From Deltaproteobacteria bacterium (GTDB lineage: Bacteria; UBA10199; SPLOWO2-01-44-7), in contig JAUYJH010000150.1 of NCBI GenBank assembly GCA_030688705.1, forward strand, positions 1 to 30,234: a stretch of DNA of 30,234 nucleotides. The letters run 5' to 3'. Positions 14,243 through 21,892 of the stretch are shown here, piece after piece. The stretch's first letter is position 1. The number at the start of each line of letters is the position of its first letter. Below the pieces are notes generated by a model, which was given only the letters and a program-made list of their open reading frames with translations, did no database searches and was not told the DNA's origin. The position numbers and the translations under genes are program-made.

Positions 14243-14389
14243 AAATCCCAAACTCCAAATCCTAAATCCTAAATCCTAAACAAATTCCAAAATCCAATTT
14301 TCCAAATATCAACCACATTGTTTGGATCATTGGAATTTGGAAAATTAGGACTTGTTTGGGATTTTAGAATTTGTAATTTAGAATTTGAT
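14243..14389. repeat. AT-rich heptad palindrome before mshM
   Basis: The left half repeats AAATCCT-type 7-mers (AAATCCTAAATCCTAAATCC), then ACAAATTCCAAAATCC. The right half carries the complement (TTGGAATTTGG, GACTTGTTTGGGATTT). The halves pair imperfectly around 14310. A second copy lies at 27671-27805. It fills the gap between the pilin genes and mshM. Confidence 0.85.
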
Positions 14390-14398
14390 CAGTATAAT
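14371..14398 (+). promoter_or_regulatory. Possible promoter for mshM
   Basis: TTGTAA (14371-14376) and TATAAT (14393-14398) are separated by 16 nt. Initiation about 7 nt after TATAAT would fall at the ATG 14406, implying a leaderless or nearly leaderless mRNA. No Shine-Dalgarno precedes that ATG. The -35 box lies at the end of the AT-rich repeat. Confidence 0.4.
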
Positions 14399-14405
14399 CA
14401 GGGCT

Positions 14406-15224
14406 ATGTACCGGGAATTTTTTGGATTTGATGAAACCCCCTTCAATGTCACACCCGACACCCGCTATCTTTATCTCTCCCCCATGCATCAGGGAATTTT
14501 GGAAACCCTCAAATACGGAATCCATGAACGGAAAGGTTTCCTTCTTTTGAGCGGCGAGGTGGGAACCGGCAAAACGTTAAGCATCCGCGCTTTGCTCAAT
14601 GAACTGGGCGATTCCGTGGAAACAAGTCTCATCTTGAACCCCCAGCTTTCAAAAATGGAGCTGATCAAAACAATCAACCGCGACTTCGGGCAGGAGGTCA
14701 AAAAAACATCGTTCAAAGAACAAATCGATGTCTTGAACCAGTTTGTCCTCAAGGCCCAAGAACAATCGAAAAACGCCCTGGTCATTATCGATGAAGCTCA
14801 AAATCTTTCTTTGGAAGCCATTGAAATGACAAGGCTTTTATCCAATCTGGAGACGGAGACATTCAAACTTCTCCAGATTCTTTTGGTGGGTCAGCCCGAG
14901 CTGGAAGAAAAACTGGCCCTCCCGCAGCTGCGGCAATTGCGTCAGCGGATTCAAATCCACTGCCGTTTGAGGCCGCTCGATCAGGAACAGACCGAACGCT
15001 ATATTATCTTTCGCCTGCAGAAGGCGGGGCCCCAATCGAAAGTGGCCTTTGAAAAATCGGCTGTCTTGCGCATCCACCAGATCACCGAAGGGGTTCCCCG
15101 TTTAATCAACACACTTTGCGATTTTTGTCTCATGGCCGCCTATCTTAGAGGTTCCCGTGTTGTCACCAAAAGTCTCGTTGAAGAGGCTTTCACAGAAACC
15201 CCCACTTATGCTATATCAGCATGA
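14406..15224 (+). CDS. mshM: ExeA/GspA/MshM-family AAA ATPase
   Basis: The 272-residue protein starts MYREFFGFDETPFNVTPDTRYLYLS, the family's typical opening. Walker A is GEVGTGKT (50-57), Walker B is ALVIIDEAQN, and LLQILLVGQPELEEKL and GVPRLINTLCD follow. It lacks the C-terminal membrane and peptidoglycan-binding parts of ExeA, so it matches MshM in size. The family helps place or assemble the secretin complex across the cell wall. ATG 14406 is chosen on homology. It starts a tight block (mshM, TPR protein, pilM, pilN, pilO, secretin) with short gaps or overlaps. Confidence 0.88.
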   Translation: MYREFFGFDETPFNVTPDTRYLYLSPMHQGILETLKYGIHERKGFLLLSGEVGTGKTLSIRALLNELGDSVETSLILNPQLSKMELIKTINRDFGQEVKKTSFKEQIDVLNQFVLKAQEQSKNALVIIDEAQNLSLEAIEMTRLLSNLETETFKLLQILLVGQPELEEKLALPQLRQLRQRIQIHCRLRPLDQEQTERYIIFRLQKAGPQSKVAFEKSAVLRIHQITEGVPRLINTLCDFCLMAAYLRGSRVVTKSLVEEAFTETPTYAISA

Positions 15225-15237
15225 CTAAGGGGAGTTC

Positions 15238-15948
15238 ATGTCACTGATTCTCGACGCGCTCAAAAAAGCGGAAAAAGACCGCCAAAAAAACGGCGGCGGG
15301 CTTCCTTCCATCAGTCCAATTATTCCCGACAAAAAAATCTCCCGTACCCGGATGATTTTATGGGTTGCCGGGCTTGTTGCCGCGCTGGGGGTTTTTGCTT
15401 ATCTCCGCTTTTTTAAAAAAGAAGGGGTCTCCCTGATTCCCCGCCCCATCGCCGCCGTTCAAAAACCATCTCAATCTCAAGACCCCGAATCACTCAAAAC
15501 CGAGGCGCTCACACTCTACCGGGAAAATAGATTCGAAGAAAGCCTTCTGCTCTGGGAAAAATTGGCCCTTCTTTTGCCGGCTGAAGCCGAAATTTATAAC
15601 AATCAGGGGTTGACCCTGAAGAAACTGGGAAAAAGAGAGGAAGCCCGAAAAACATACCAAAAAGCGCTGGCACTCAAGCAAAATTATCCGGAGGCCTTGA
15701 ACAACATGGGGGTACTGCTTTTGAGCGAGGGAAACAGGGCAGAAGCGAAGCTTCATTTTCAAAAAGCGGTTGAAAGCGACAAAAATTATGCCGATCCTTA
15801 TTTTAATTTGGCCCTGATTTACGAACAGGAAGGGAATGTCAAAATGGCCCTCATGGCCTATGACCAGTTTTTGGCCGCCTCCCCGGAAATAGACGAGGCC
15901 TTACGGCAAAAAATCCGGCAAAAAAAGATCCGGCTGGAGCAGGAGTAA
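15238..15948 (+). CDS. TPR protein of the pilus locus, GspB/MshN-like
   Basis: The N-terminal MSLILDALKKAEKDRQ is a signature shared by GspB/ExeB and MshN-type proteins. A single membrane helix lies at about 38-59 (RMILWVAGLVAALGVFAYLRFF). Four tetratricopeptide repeats follow (about 85-218), so the domain should face the periplasm. The protein has 236 residues. GGGGAG at about 15230 serves as ribosome site. ExeA/ExeB pairs act together in secretin assembly, and the adjacent MshM-like ATPase gene fits that partnership. The exact role in this system is inferred. Confidence 0.82.
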   Translation: MSLILDALKKAEKDRQKNGGGLPSISPIIPDKKISRTRMILWVAGLVAALGVFAYLRFFKKEGVSLIPRPIAAVQKPSQSQDPESLKTEALTLYRENRFEESLLLWEKLALLLPAEAEIYNNQGLTLKKLGKREEARKTYQKALALKQNYPEALNNMGVLLLSEGNRAEAKLHFQKAVESDKNYADPYFNLALIYEQEGNVKMALMAYDQFLAASPEIDEALRQKIRQKKIRLEQE

Positions 15949-15950
15949 TC

Positions 15951-16892
15951 ATGCAAATCCCGATCTTAAAAAATTTGGGGCACAAAAATTCCATCGGGGT
16001 CGATCTGGGCGCAGCGGCCGTCAAATTTGCGAGGCTCGTGACCACAGCACCGGACCGGCACAAACTCGTTTTTCTCGATTCCCTTGAGATCCCCAAGGAC
16101 CCCGGGCAACTCCCCTCTCTTCTGCGGGAATTTATCGTCCGTCACAAACTGGACGCTATACCCGCGGCCGTTTCTTTTCAGGACGAGACGCTCCATATTC
16201 GGAAACTGGAACTCCCCAAAATGCCTTCGGAAGACCTGAAAGAGGCCGTCCGCTGGCAGATGCGGGATATCGCCGAGGGCTCCATGGACGATTACACCGT
16301 TGCTTACGCAACCATTAAAGAACAGATGCATGCCGATATCACCCGTCTGGCGCTTCTGGGATACGCGGTTAAAAAAGCCTCCATGCAAGAAACGGAACTC
16401 CTTTTGCGAAAGGCGGGCCTAAAACCCTTTTTCATGGAACCGGTCCCGGTCTCTCTCGCGCACGAAGTGGAGAGGGTTTTTCCCTCACTGGAAAACGAAT
16501 GGATCGGCTGTATCGATATCGGCATGAAGAGAAGCTATTTTGCCGCCATCGGTTCCGGACGTCTTCAATTCGTCCGCTACATGTCCGGCGTCTCTTATGC
16601 CCAAGCCGCCGAATTAAAAGAAAACTATCCCGCCAAACTGGCCGTCGAAATCCAGCATGCCATCGATGCTTTTTCGATTGCCTGCCAAGCGGAGCGGCTT
16701 GAAAAAATTATCCTCTCCGGAGGAGGGTCCTCTCTGGAAGGTTTAAGCCTTTTTTTAAGCCAAAATATCGGAATCGCCACGGAGGTTTTAAATCCATTTC
16801 AGGGGATTGAAATGGGTGCCCCGTTTCCGTTGGCACGGCAAAAACCGTATCTCTTTGGGCCCGCTTTGGCGATGGCCTTTTTAAAACCATGA
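15951..16892 (+). CDS. pilM: Type IV pilus platform ATPase-like protein PilM
   Basis: This actin-like cytoplasmic protein binds the N-terminus of PilN. It has SIGVDLGAAAVKFARL (phosphate-1-type loop, about 14-29), VSFQDETLHIRKLELPKMPSEDLKEAVRWQM (typical PilM), GCIDIGMKRSYFAAI (phosphate-2 type) and ILSGGGSSLEGL (adenosine motif). The 313-residue length is slightly short for the family. Two bp separate it from the TPR gene, and its stop overlaps pilN by 4 bp. Confidence 0.92.
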   Translation: MQIPILKNLGHKNSIGVDLGAAAVKFARLVTTAPDRHKLVFLDSLEIPKDPGQLPSLLREFIVRHKLDAIPAAVSFQDETLHIRKLELPKMPSEDLKEAVRWQMRDIAEGSMDDYTVAYATIKEQMHADITRLALLGYAVKKASMQETELLLRKAGLKPFFMEPVPVSLAHEVERVFPSLENEWIGCIDIGMKRSYFAAIGSGRLQFVRYMSGVSYAQAAELKENYPAKLAVEIQHAIDAFSIACQAERLEKIILSGGGSSLEGLSLFLSQNIGIATEVLNPFQGIEMGAPFPLARQKPYLFGPALAMAFLKP

Positions 16893-17434
16893 CGATCCAG
16901 AGAATCAACCTTTTGGAAAAAAAGCAGTTTCGGGTCACCTATGGCCTCCTTCTCTCCCTCTTTTTGGGCATGTTGACCCTCTCTCTCCTCATGGCGGGAA
17001 CGGCCTGGTTCGGCCAGTTTCAGGCCCAAACCCATGTGACCCTTTTGCAGACCGATATTTCCAAACTTCAAAAGGAAAGAGAAAGACTGATGGCAAAAGG
17101 AGAGATGACAGAGGCCGGTCCCTTAAAAGAACTGCTGGCCATTCTGGAAAGAGAACCCGACTGGTCGCAGTTGCTGCGTAAAATATCAAAGGCCCTCCCC
17201 CCCAACGTCTGGCTGGCCAGTTTCAAGAGTTTTGACCGGGAAGGGAGCGGCATTCAAAAAAGCATTATCCTGAACGGCTGGGCCAAAAAAGCGAAAGACC
17301 TGGCCGGCTTCATGGGGGCCATTGAAAAAGACCCCTATTTTGAAAAAGTGGTTCTGACCTCTTCCAAAAAAGAGGATAGCCTGTTCAATTTTAGCATCAC
17401 TTGTGATATAACAGCCCGCAAGCATTCCCAATAA
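16889..17434 (+). CDS. pilN: Type IV pilus inner-membrane protein PilN
   Basis: The N-terminal INLLEKKQF matches the INLLP-type PilM-binding motif. One membrane helix follows (about 17-42), then a coiled-coil stretch (LLQTDISKLQKERERLMAKGE). A periplasmic ferredoxin-like domain with LPPNVWLASFK completes the 181 residues. It heterodimerises with PilO in other systems. The start overlaps the pilM stop (ATGA), and the next gene begins 1 bp after its stop. Confidence 0.9.
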   Translation: MTIQRINLLEKKQFRVTYGLLLSLFLGMLTLSLLMAGTAWFGQFQAQTHVTLLQTDISKLQKERERLMAKGEMTEAGPLKELLAILEREPDWSQLLRKISKALPPNVWLASFKSFDREGSGIQKSIILNGWAKKAKDLAGFMGAIEKDPYFEKVVLTSSKKEDSLFNFSITCDITARKHSQ

Positions 17435-17435
17435 C

Positions 17436-18026
17436 ATGGAAACAGCCGATCTTAAAAAAACGGCAAACCCCAGAGAGCAGATTCTGGGACTACTTGTCTC
17501 GGTTGCCCTCTTCGCGATGTTTTTAAGGGTCGTCTACTTTCCAAAAAAAGAGGCGGCCGAACAGCTGCGATCACAGATTCACAATCTGATACTGGAGCGG
17601 GAGGCTCTTCAGAAATTCACCGACGCCCTTCTGACGACTCTCTCAAGGCAAAGTGCGACGAAACAACCCTCCAAAGGGAGCTCCGACGCGCAGATATTGA
17701 AGGGAGAAGCGAGGGCCATTGTGGAAGAGATATCCCCATTTTTGGAAAAAATGACCACCCCGCAATTTTTGCAGGGGGTCCTGGTCCGCTCGATGAGCCA
17801 CATTCCCCCGAAAAATGAAAACGGTTTTCTGAAAACCTCTTTTTTTATGGAGGCCCACGGTTCTTTCCGCAACGTGACCAGCTATCTGGAAAGAATTGCC
17901 GCACTGCCGGTATTGGTCAGTATCGACAATGTCTCTCTCAAGACAACCGATGCCAAGACGGCACAGGTCGATGTGGAAATCAGCGGTTCTTTTTTCCAAA
18001 TGGAGGCAAAAGTTGAGAAAAAATAG
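17436..18026 (+). CDS. pilO: Type IV pilus inner-membrane protein PilO
   Basis: The layout is that of PilO: a short cytoplasmic tail, one membrane helix (LGLLVSVALFAMFLRVVYF, about 18-36), a coiled coil (EAAEQLRSQIHNLILEREAL), and a periplasmic domain ending in the FRNVTSYLERIAALPVLVSIDNVSL segment typical of the family. It has 196 residues. With PilN it forms the alignment complex connecting PilM/PilC to the PilP/PilQ side. Sequence is less conserved than PilM, so the call leans partly on order and topology. Confidence 0.86.
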   Translation: METADLKKTANPREQILGLLVSVALFAMFLRVVYFPKKEAAEQLRSQIHNLILEREALQKFTDALLTTLSRQSATKQPSKGSSDAQILKGEARAIVEEISPFLEKMTTPQFLQGVLVRSMSHIPPKNENGFLKTSFFMEAHGSFRNVTSYLERIAALPVLVSIDNVSLKTTDAKTAQVDVEISGSFFQMEAKVEKK

Positions 18027-18039
18027 GGACGAGAGTTCA

Positions 18040-19677
18040 ATGGTCGTCACCCCGGCAGTGATCGTCACCCCGGCGAAAGCCGGGGTCCAGTCTGTTTTCC
18101 GTTCTCTGTTCTCCGTGTTTCTGTTTTCTGTATCTCTGTTCTCTGTTTTCTGTTTTCTCTCTTCTCTCCACGCTTCTTCCTCCCTTTCCGATCTAGCCGT
18201 TGAAGGATTGGAAAGAGAATTTGTCTCCGCGGGGGGCCGCAATCCCTTTACACCCGGTGAAAGAGGAGAGATGGACGCCGCCACCCTGACACTGGAGGGT
18301 CTTGTTTACGGCAAAACAGTCAAGATGGGGCTTTTATCGGGGCAAATTGTCCGGCCGCAAGACAAGGTGGGTAAATACACCGTTTCAAAAATTGAGCCGG
18401 GCGAGGTGGTGCTGACCACGGAAACTGAAGAACAGCACATCCGGATGGAAGGCTACCTCAAACCCCAAAAATCGTCGGCGATAAGCCAGCTTTCCATTAA
18501 TTTCCGGCAGGCCGACATCAAAGACGCCTTGCGACTTCTTTCAACGGCCGCCGACTATAATCTGATTGCCCCGGAAGACATCAGCGGCAGGGTTAACGTC
18601 AGTTTTGAAAATACCACCCTGCGCGACGCCATCAACTCCATCCTCAAAGTCAACGGATACAATTACGCCATGGAAAGCGGCATCATGCGGGTAGGCCGTC
18701 CGGACCAGTTCGCGGGCGGCACCGATCTTCTGGCCACCACCGTTTCGCTAAAATACGCGACGGCCGACGATCTGGTCGATAAAATAAAACCGCTCCTCTC
18801 GGACAAGGGCTCGGTGACCGCCGAGGAGAGAACCAACACGTTAAGCATCAAAGATTATGAGGCTAATGTCGACAGCGTGAGAAAATTCGTGGTGCATGTC
18901 GACAAAAAAGACCAGCAGGTTTTGATAGAAGCCCATATTATCGATGCCACCAACAACTTCTCCCGCTCGCTGGGTGTGCAGTGGGGGGTATCCGGAAGTC
19001 CAGACCGGTTGACCATTTCCGGAGCCAGCAATACCGGAACCTTTACCATCAACGGATTCCCCCCCACTCCAGCCATCGTCAATCTGCCGGCGGCAAGCCC
19101 CACCAGCGGCATGGGTTTCCGCGTGGGACAGCTTCCGGGGGGGACCAACATCGATATCCAATTGACCGCGGAGGTACTACGGGTCGTAATCCGCTTTATT
19201 TCCAAGCCAAACGTTTCGACCATCAACAATCTTCCGGCGAAAATCCGGAGCGGCGTGAAAATTTACGTCAAATCGACCTCCAATATTTCAGTGGGCACAC
19301 CCGGGGCGGAAGCAGAAGCGAACCAACCGAGCCTGCAATTGATAGAAACCGGCGTACAGCTGACGGTCACCCCGCAAATTTCCCCCGAAAACATGATCAA
19401 ACTGACAATCGACGCCAGCGAGAGCCAGCCGAATTTCGCGCAAGCGGTCGACGGCATTCCCTCTATTTTGGACAACACGGCGACAACCACCGTGCTCCTG
19501 CACGACAGTGAGACCGCCGTGATCGGTGGGCTCATCAAAACCAACGACAGTTTTCAGGATAACTCCGTCCCCGGCCTCTCCAAAATTCCCGTGCTGGGCC
19601 TTTTCTTCCAGAGCAAGACCAAATCAAAAACCTACAGTGAGCTGATGGTCTTCATCACCCCGAAGATTTTAAGGTAA
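18040..19677 (+). CDS. pilQ: Secretin PilQ/MshL with N-terminal PilP-like domain
   Basis: This outer-membrane channel is for pilus exit. From ATG 18040 it has 545 residues: a signal peptide (1 to about 45), then GRNPF (66-70) and a beta-rich stretch to about 137 that matches the RDPF-plus-HR layout of PilP/GspC. An STN/N0 domain follows (about 148-225, LSINFRQADIKDALRLL), then N1 (about 235-315) and the secretin domain (about 330-545). The latter has VQLTVTPQIS and the C-terminal GLSKIPVLGLFFQSKTKSKTYSELMVFITPKIL. No AMIN domain is present and no separate pilP gene is seen. The frame is open upstream, but ATG 18040 follows GGGACGAGAG just after pilO. The whole signal peptide is repeat-encoded (18046-18170). 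Confidence 0.92.
   Translation: MVVTPAVIVTPAKAGVQSVFRSLFSVFLFSVSLFSVFCFLSSLHASSSLSDLAVEGLEREFVSAGGRNPFTPGERGEMDAATLTLEGLVYGKTVKMGLLSGQIVRPQDKVGKYTVSKIEPGEVVLTTETEEQHIRMEGYLKPQKSSAISQLSINFRQADIKDALRLLSTAADYNLIAPEDISGRVNVSFENTTLRDAINSILKVNGYNYAMESGIMRVGRPDQFAGGTDLLATTVSLKYATADDLVDKIKPLLSDKGSVTAEERTNTLSIKDYEANVDSVRKFVVHVDKKDQQVLIEAHIIDATNNFSRSLGVQWGVSGSPDRLTISGASNTGTFTINGFPPTPAIVNLPAASPTSGMGFRVGQLPGGTNIDIQLTAEVLRVVIRFISKPNVSTINNLPAKIRSGVKIYVKSTSNISVGTPGAEAEANQPSLQLIETGVQLTVTPQISPENMIKLTIDASESQPNFAQAVDGIPSILDNTATTTVLLHDSETAVIGGLIKTNDSFQDNSVPGLSKIPVLGLFFQSKTKSKTYSELMVFITPKILR
18046..18170. repeat. REP-like element plus TTCTGTT heptad array encoding the secretin signal peptide
   Basis: GTCACCCCGGCGAAAGCCGG (18064-18083) belongs to the same REP-like family as 11974 and 25687, preceded by a partial copy from 18046. 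From 18091 a pyrimidine-rich array of 7-mers (TCTGTTT, TCCGTTC, TCTGTTC, TTCTGTA and variants) runs to about 18170. The first part translates to VTPAKAGVQ, the second to a Phe/Ser/Val/Leu-rich hydrophobic stretch. Confidence 0.88.
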
Positions 19678-19804
19678 GTCATTTTTTTGACTCCCAAGCC
19701 TCTCAAAATGAGAAAAATCGAGAAAATTCAAATGAAAAACTTTGGAATTTCAACAAGTTACGTTAAGCACGGCATGGCACATTGGTTGCAGACCAAAAGG
19801 AGTG

Positions 19805-21892
19805 GTGAAGATATTCAAATATACCGCGACTTTCATTTTTATAATCCTGTTGTCATGGGGGAACTTGTGTTTCTCTGGAAACTTTATTCCGCTGACGACA
19901 AAGGGGACCATTGTAAATGCGTTTCATCATGTGTCTGCGTTGGGAACATATGGTGTCGGAACGAGCCAGAGGGTATTTCTTTTGAGGCCCGGAAGTGCCG
20001 ACTGGGTGGCAGTGACAGGACAAATCGATCCGAATGCGCAGATTTCGGCCCTTTACATTTCCGGGACCGGCATAATTTATGCGCTGAATCAGACCAACGG
20101 CGTCATCTACAGACATTCGGGGAACGTCGGCGGGGTTTGGAACCGATTGACCACCAGCGGCCGTGTCAAAGATGATTTTGTCTTTTTTTCGGAAAATGAG
20201 ATTTATTCTTTTGGGACGAGTAATCGTGTTTTCAGATGGGATGGACGGCAGTGGATTCAGAAAACAAAGGACACTGGCAATCAGTCGCTGTACGTAAGCT
20301 CTGCGCGGGAAATATACGCGATCAATCCTAACAAGCAAACGATTGTGAAATGGGACTCCGGTACTGGAAACTGGATCACGGTGACGTCCGGAAGAATACA
20401 TCGCAATTTTGCCTTCGTCTCTGAAAACCGCATCTATTCCATTGGGCTTTCCGGAGATGTCTTTGAGTGGATCGGGAGTTCAAGAAGCTGGTCACGGATT
20501 GCGGCATTGGCGGGCAAGAGCGCAAAGGCTTTGCAGATGAGTGACAGCACGCTTTGGGTTTTATCCGGCAATGGAAAAATTTACCGGGAGGAACAGACAG
20601 GCAAGTTCGCCATCTCCTCGGATCCACCAGGATCGACGGTCTTTCTGAACGGCGAGAACAAGGGGGCGGCCGGAGGCATCTCCAACCCGTTGGTCATCGA
20701 GAATATGACTCCGGGAGTTTATCAGATTCAGCTAAGACGTGACGGCTGTCCTCCAAGCGTTGCATCGACCCACCCGGTCACCGGCGGCCAGACGACTACT
20801 CTCAATATCGGTTATTGTCAGAATCAACAAACCGGTTCCACTGGGGACGATCACACTTCTCCCGGTACGTCTATGCCGCCATCGGCCATTACATGGCATA
20901 TTGAGTCCAATCCGCTCGGCGCCAATGTGTTTCTTAACAATATCTTTAAGGGGATCGCCCCCCTTGCACTTCAAGGGCTGGAAAGGGGAGTCCGCTATGA
21001 GGTCCGCTGTGAAAAAGAAGGTTATGTATCGTACACCCTGTACACCACTTTTGACGCAGGGAGCAGGGCGGATCATCATTCGACCTGCAGTCCCTCTCCC
21101 ACGCCGAAAGCTGTTTACAACATTGTCTCCAATCCCGCGGGAGCGCGGGTATTTTTGAACGGAGCGGATAAAGGTGAGACACCCCTTCATCTTGAGTTGG
21201 CACCCACGACCACATACACATTGAAGTTCACAAAAGAGGGTTATCACGATTCCACTCGTTCCCTGAAAACGAGCATTCCGGGTCAGTACAGCTTTTCGAC
21301 AACGCTCTCCCCGATTGTTTACGGAATGGTGCGTCTTATGACGCGTCCCCAAGCCAGAGTTTTTTTGGATGGGGTTGATTTGGGGCAGTCGCAACCCGAG
21401 TGGGAGGATGATGAAGTGAATCGGGATGAATCGGGTGCAATGGTTCTCCCCACGTCAATTTTGTGGCTCACAAATGTATCTGACGGAACGCATCCATTGC
21501 GCGTCACCGCCCCAGGATTCGAGGATCACGAGGAAACCATAACCCCCAGCTTTACGGCAGACCCGGTTGTGGAAAAAGAGGTCACCCTTGCCCTGAAACA
21601 ACAGGGGTGGGTAGAACCCCCCTATGGACCGCACACGGTCAATATCACCTCCATTCCGGAAGGGGCCGAGGTTCGGGCCGACGGAGAAGCGCTGGGACGC
21701 ACACCTTTAAGCCACACATTTCCCTCTATTTCTCCGATGTTCAAAATAGAATTTCTTTTTTCGGACGGCACAACCGAAAAAAGAATCTATAAACGATTTT
21801 ATCCCGTGAGTGAGGGAAATACATTTCGTTGGGATGCCGGTGCCCTATGCGTTCGACTCGACTCCCTTTCCGAAACGGAGTGTGACCAATGA
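19805..21892 (+). CDS. Secreted beta-propeller protein with five PEGA domains (unknown function)
   Basis: A signal sequence (FKYTATFIFIILLSWGNLCFSG) is followed by about six repeats of 40 residues (roughly 19870-20600). These have a shared pattern (IYSFGTSNRVFRW, IYAINPNKQTIVKW, IYSIGLSGDVFEW), consistent with a tectonin-like beta-propeller. Five PEGA-type domains follow (about 20604-20750, 20893-21035, 21115-21255, 21319-21542, 21637-21785), recognised by SNPxGAxVFLNGxxKGxTPL. PEGA domains are common in surface proteins. The start is unsettled. GTG 19805 (or 19802) gives a compact signal peptide but has AAGGAG very close, and TTG 19742 is the alternative. It may be an adhesin or pilus-associated surface protein, inferred from its place after the secretin gene. 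Confidence 0.8.
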   Translation: MKIFKYTATFIFIILLSWGNLCFSGNFIPLTTKGTIVNAFHHVSALGTYGVGTSQRVFLLRPGSADWVAVTGQIDPNAQISALYISGTGIIYALNQTNGVIYRHSGNVGGVWNRLTTSGRVKDDFVFFSENEIYSFGTSNRVFRWDGRQWIQKTKDTGNQSLYVSSAREIYAINPNKQTIVKWDSGTGNWITVTSGRIHRNFAFVSENRIYSIGLSGDVFEWIGSSRSWSRIAALAGKSAKALQMSDSTLWVLSGNGKIYREEQTGKFAISSDPPGSTVFLNGENKGAAGGISNPLVIENMTPGVYQIQLRRDGCPPSVASTHPVTGGQTTTLNIGYCQNQQTGSTGDDHTSPGTSMPPSAITWHIESNPLGANVFLNNIFKGIAPLALQGLERGVRYEVRCEKEGYVSYTLYTTFDAGSRADHHSTCSPSPTPKAVYNIVSNPAGARVFLNGADKGETPLHLELAPTTTYTLKFTKEGYHDSTRSLKTSIPGQYSFSTTLSPIVYGMVRLMTRPQARVFLDGVDLGQSQPEWEDDEVNRDESGAMVLPTSILWLTNVSDGTHPLRVTAPGFEDHEETITPSFTADPVVEKEVTLALKQQGWVEPPYGPHTVNITSIPEGAEVRADGEALGRTPLSHTFPSISPMFKIEFLFSDGTTEKRIYKRFYPVSEGNTFRWDAGALCVRLDSLSETECDQ

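Noticed and set aside
19677..19692. Terminator after the secretin gene (AGTCA, T-run, TGACT)
   Set aside because: The stem is only 5 bp and the T-run is in the loop, not after the stem. It is not a credible intrinsic terminator.
19687..20175. 162-codon ORF overlapping the start of the propeller/PEGA gene
   Set aside because: Its N-terminal part is not a recognisable protein and its second half is an out-of-frame reading of the propeller repeats.
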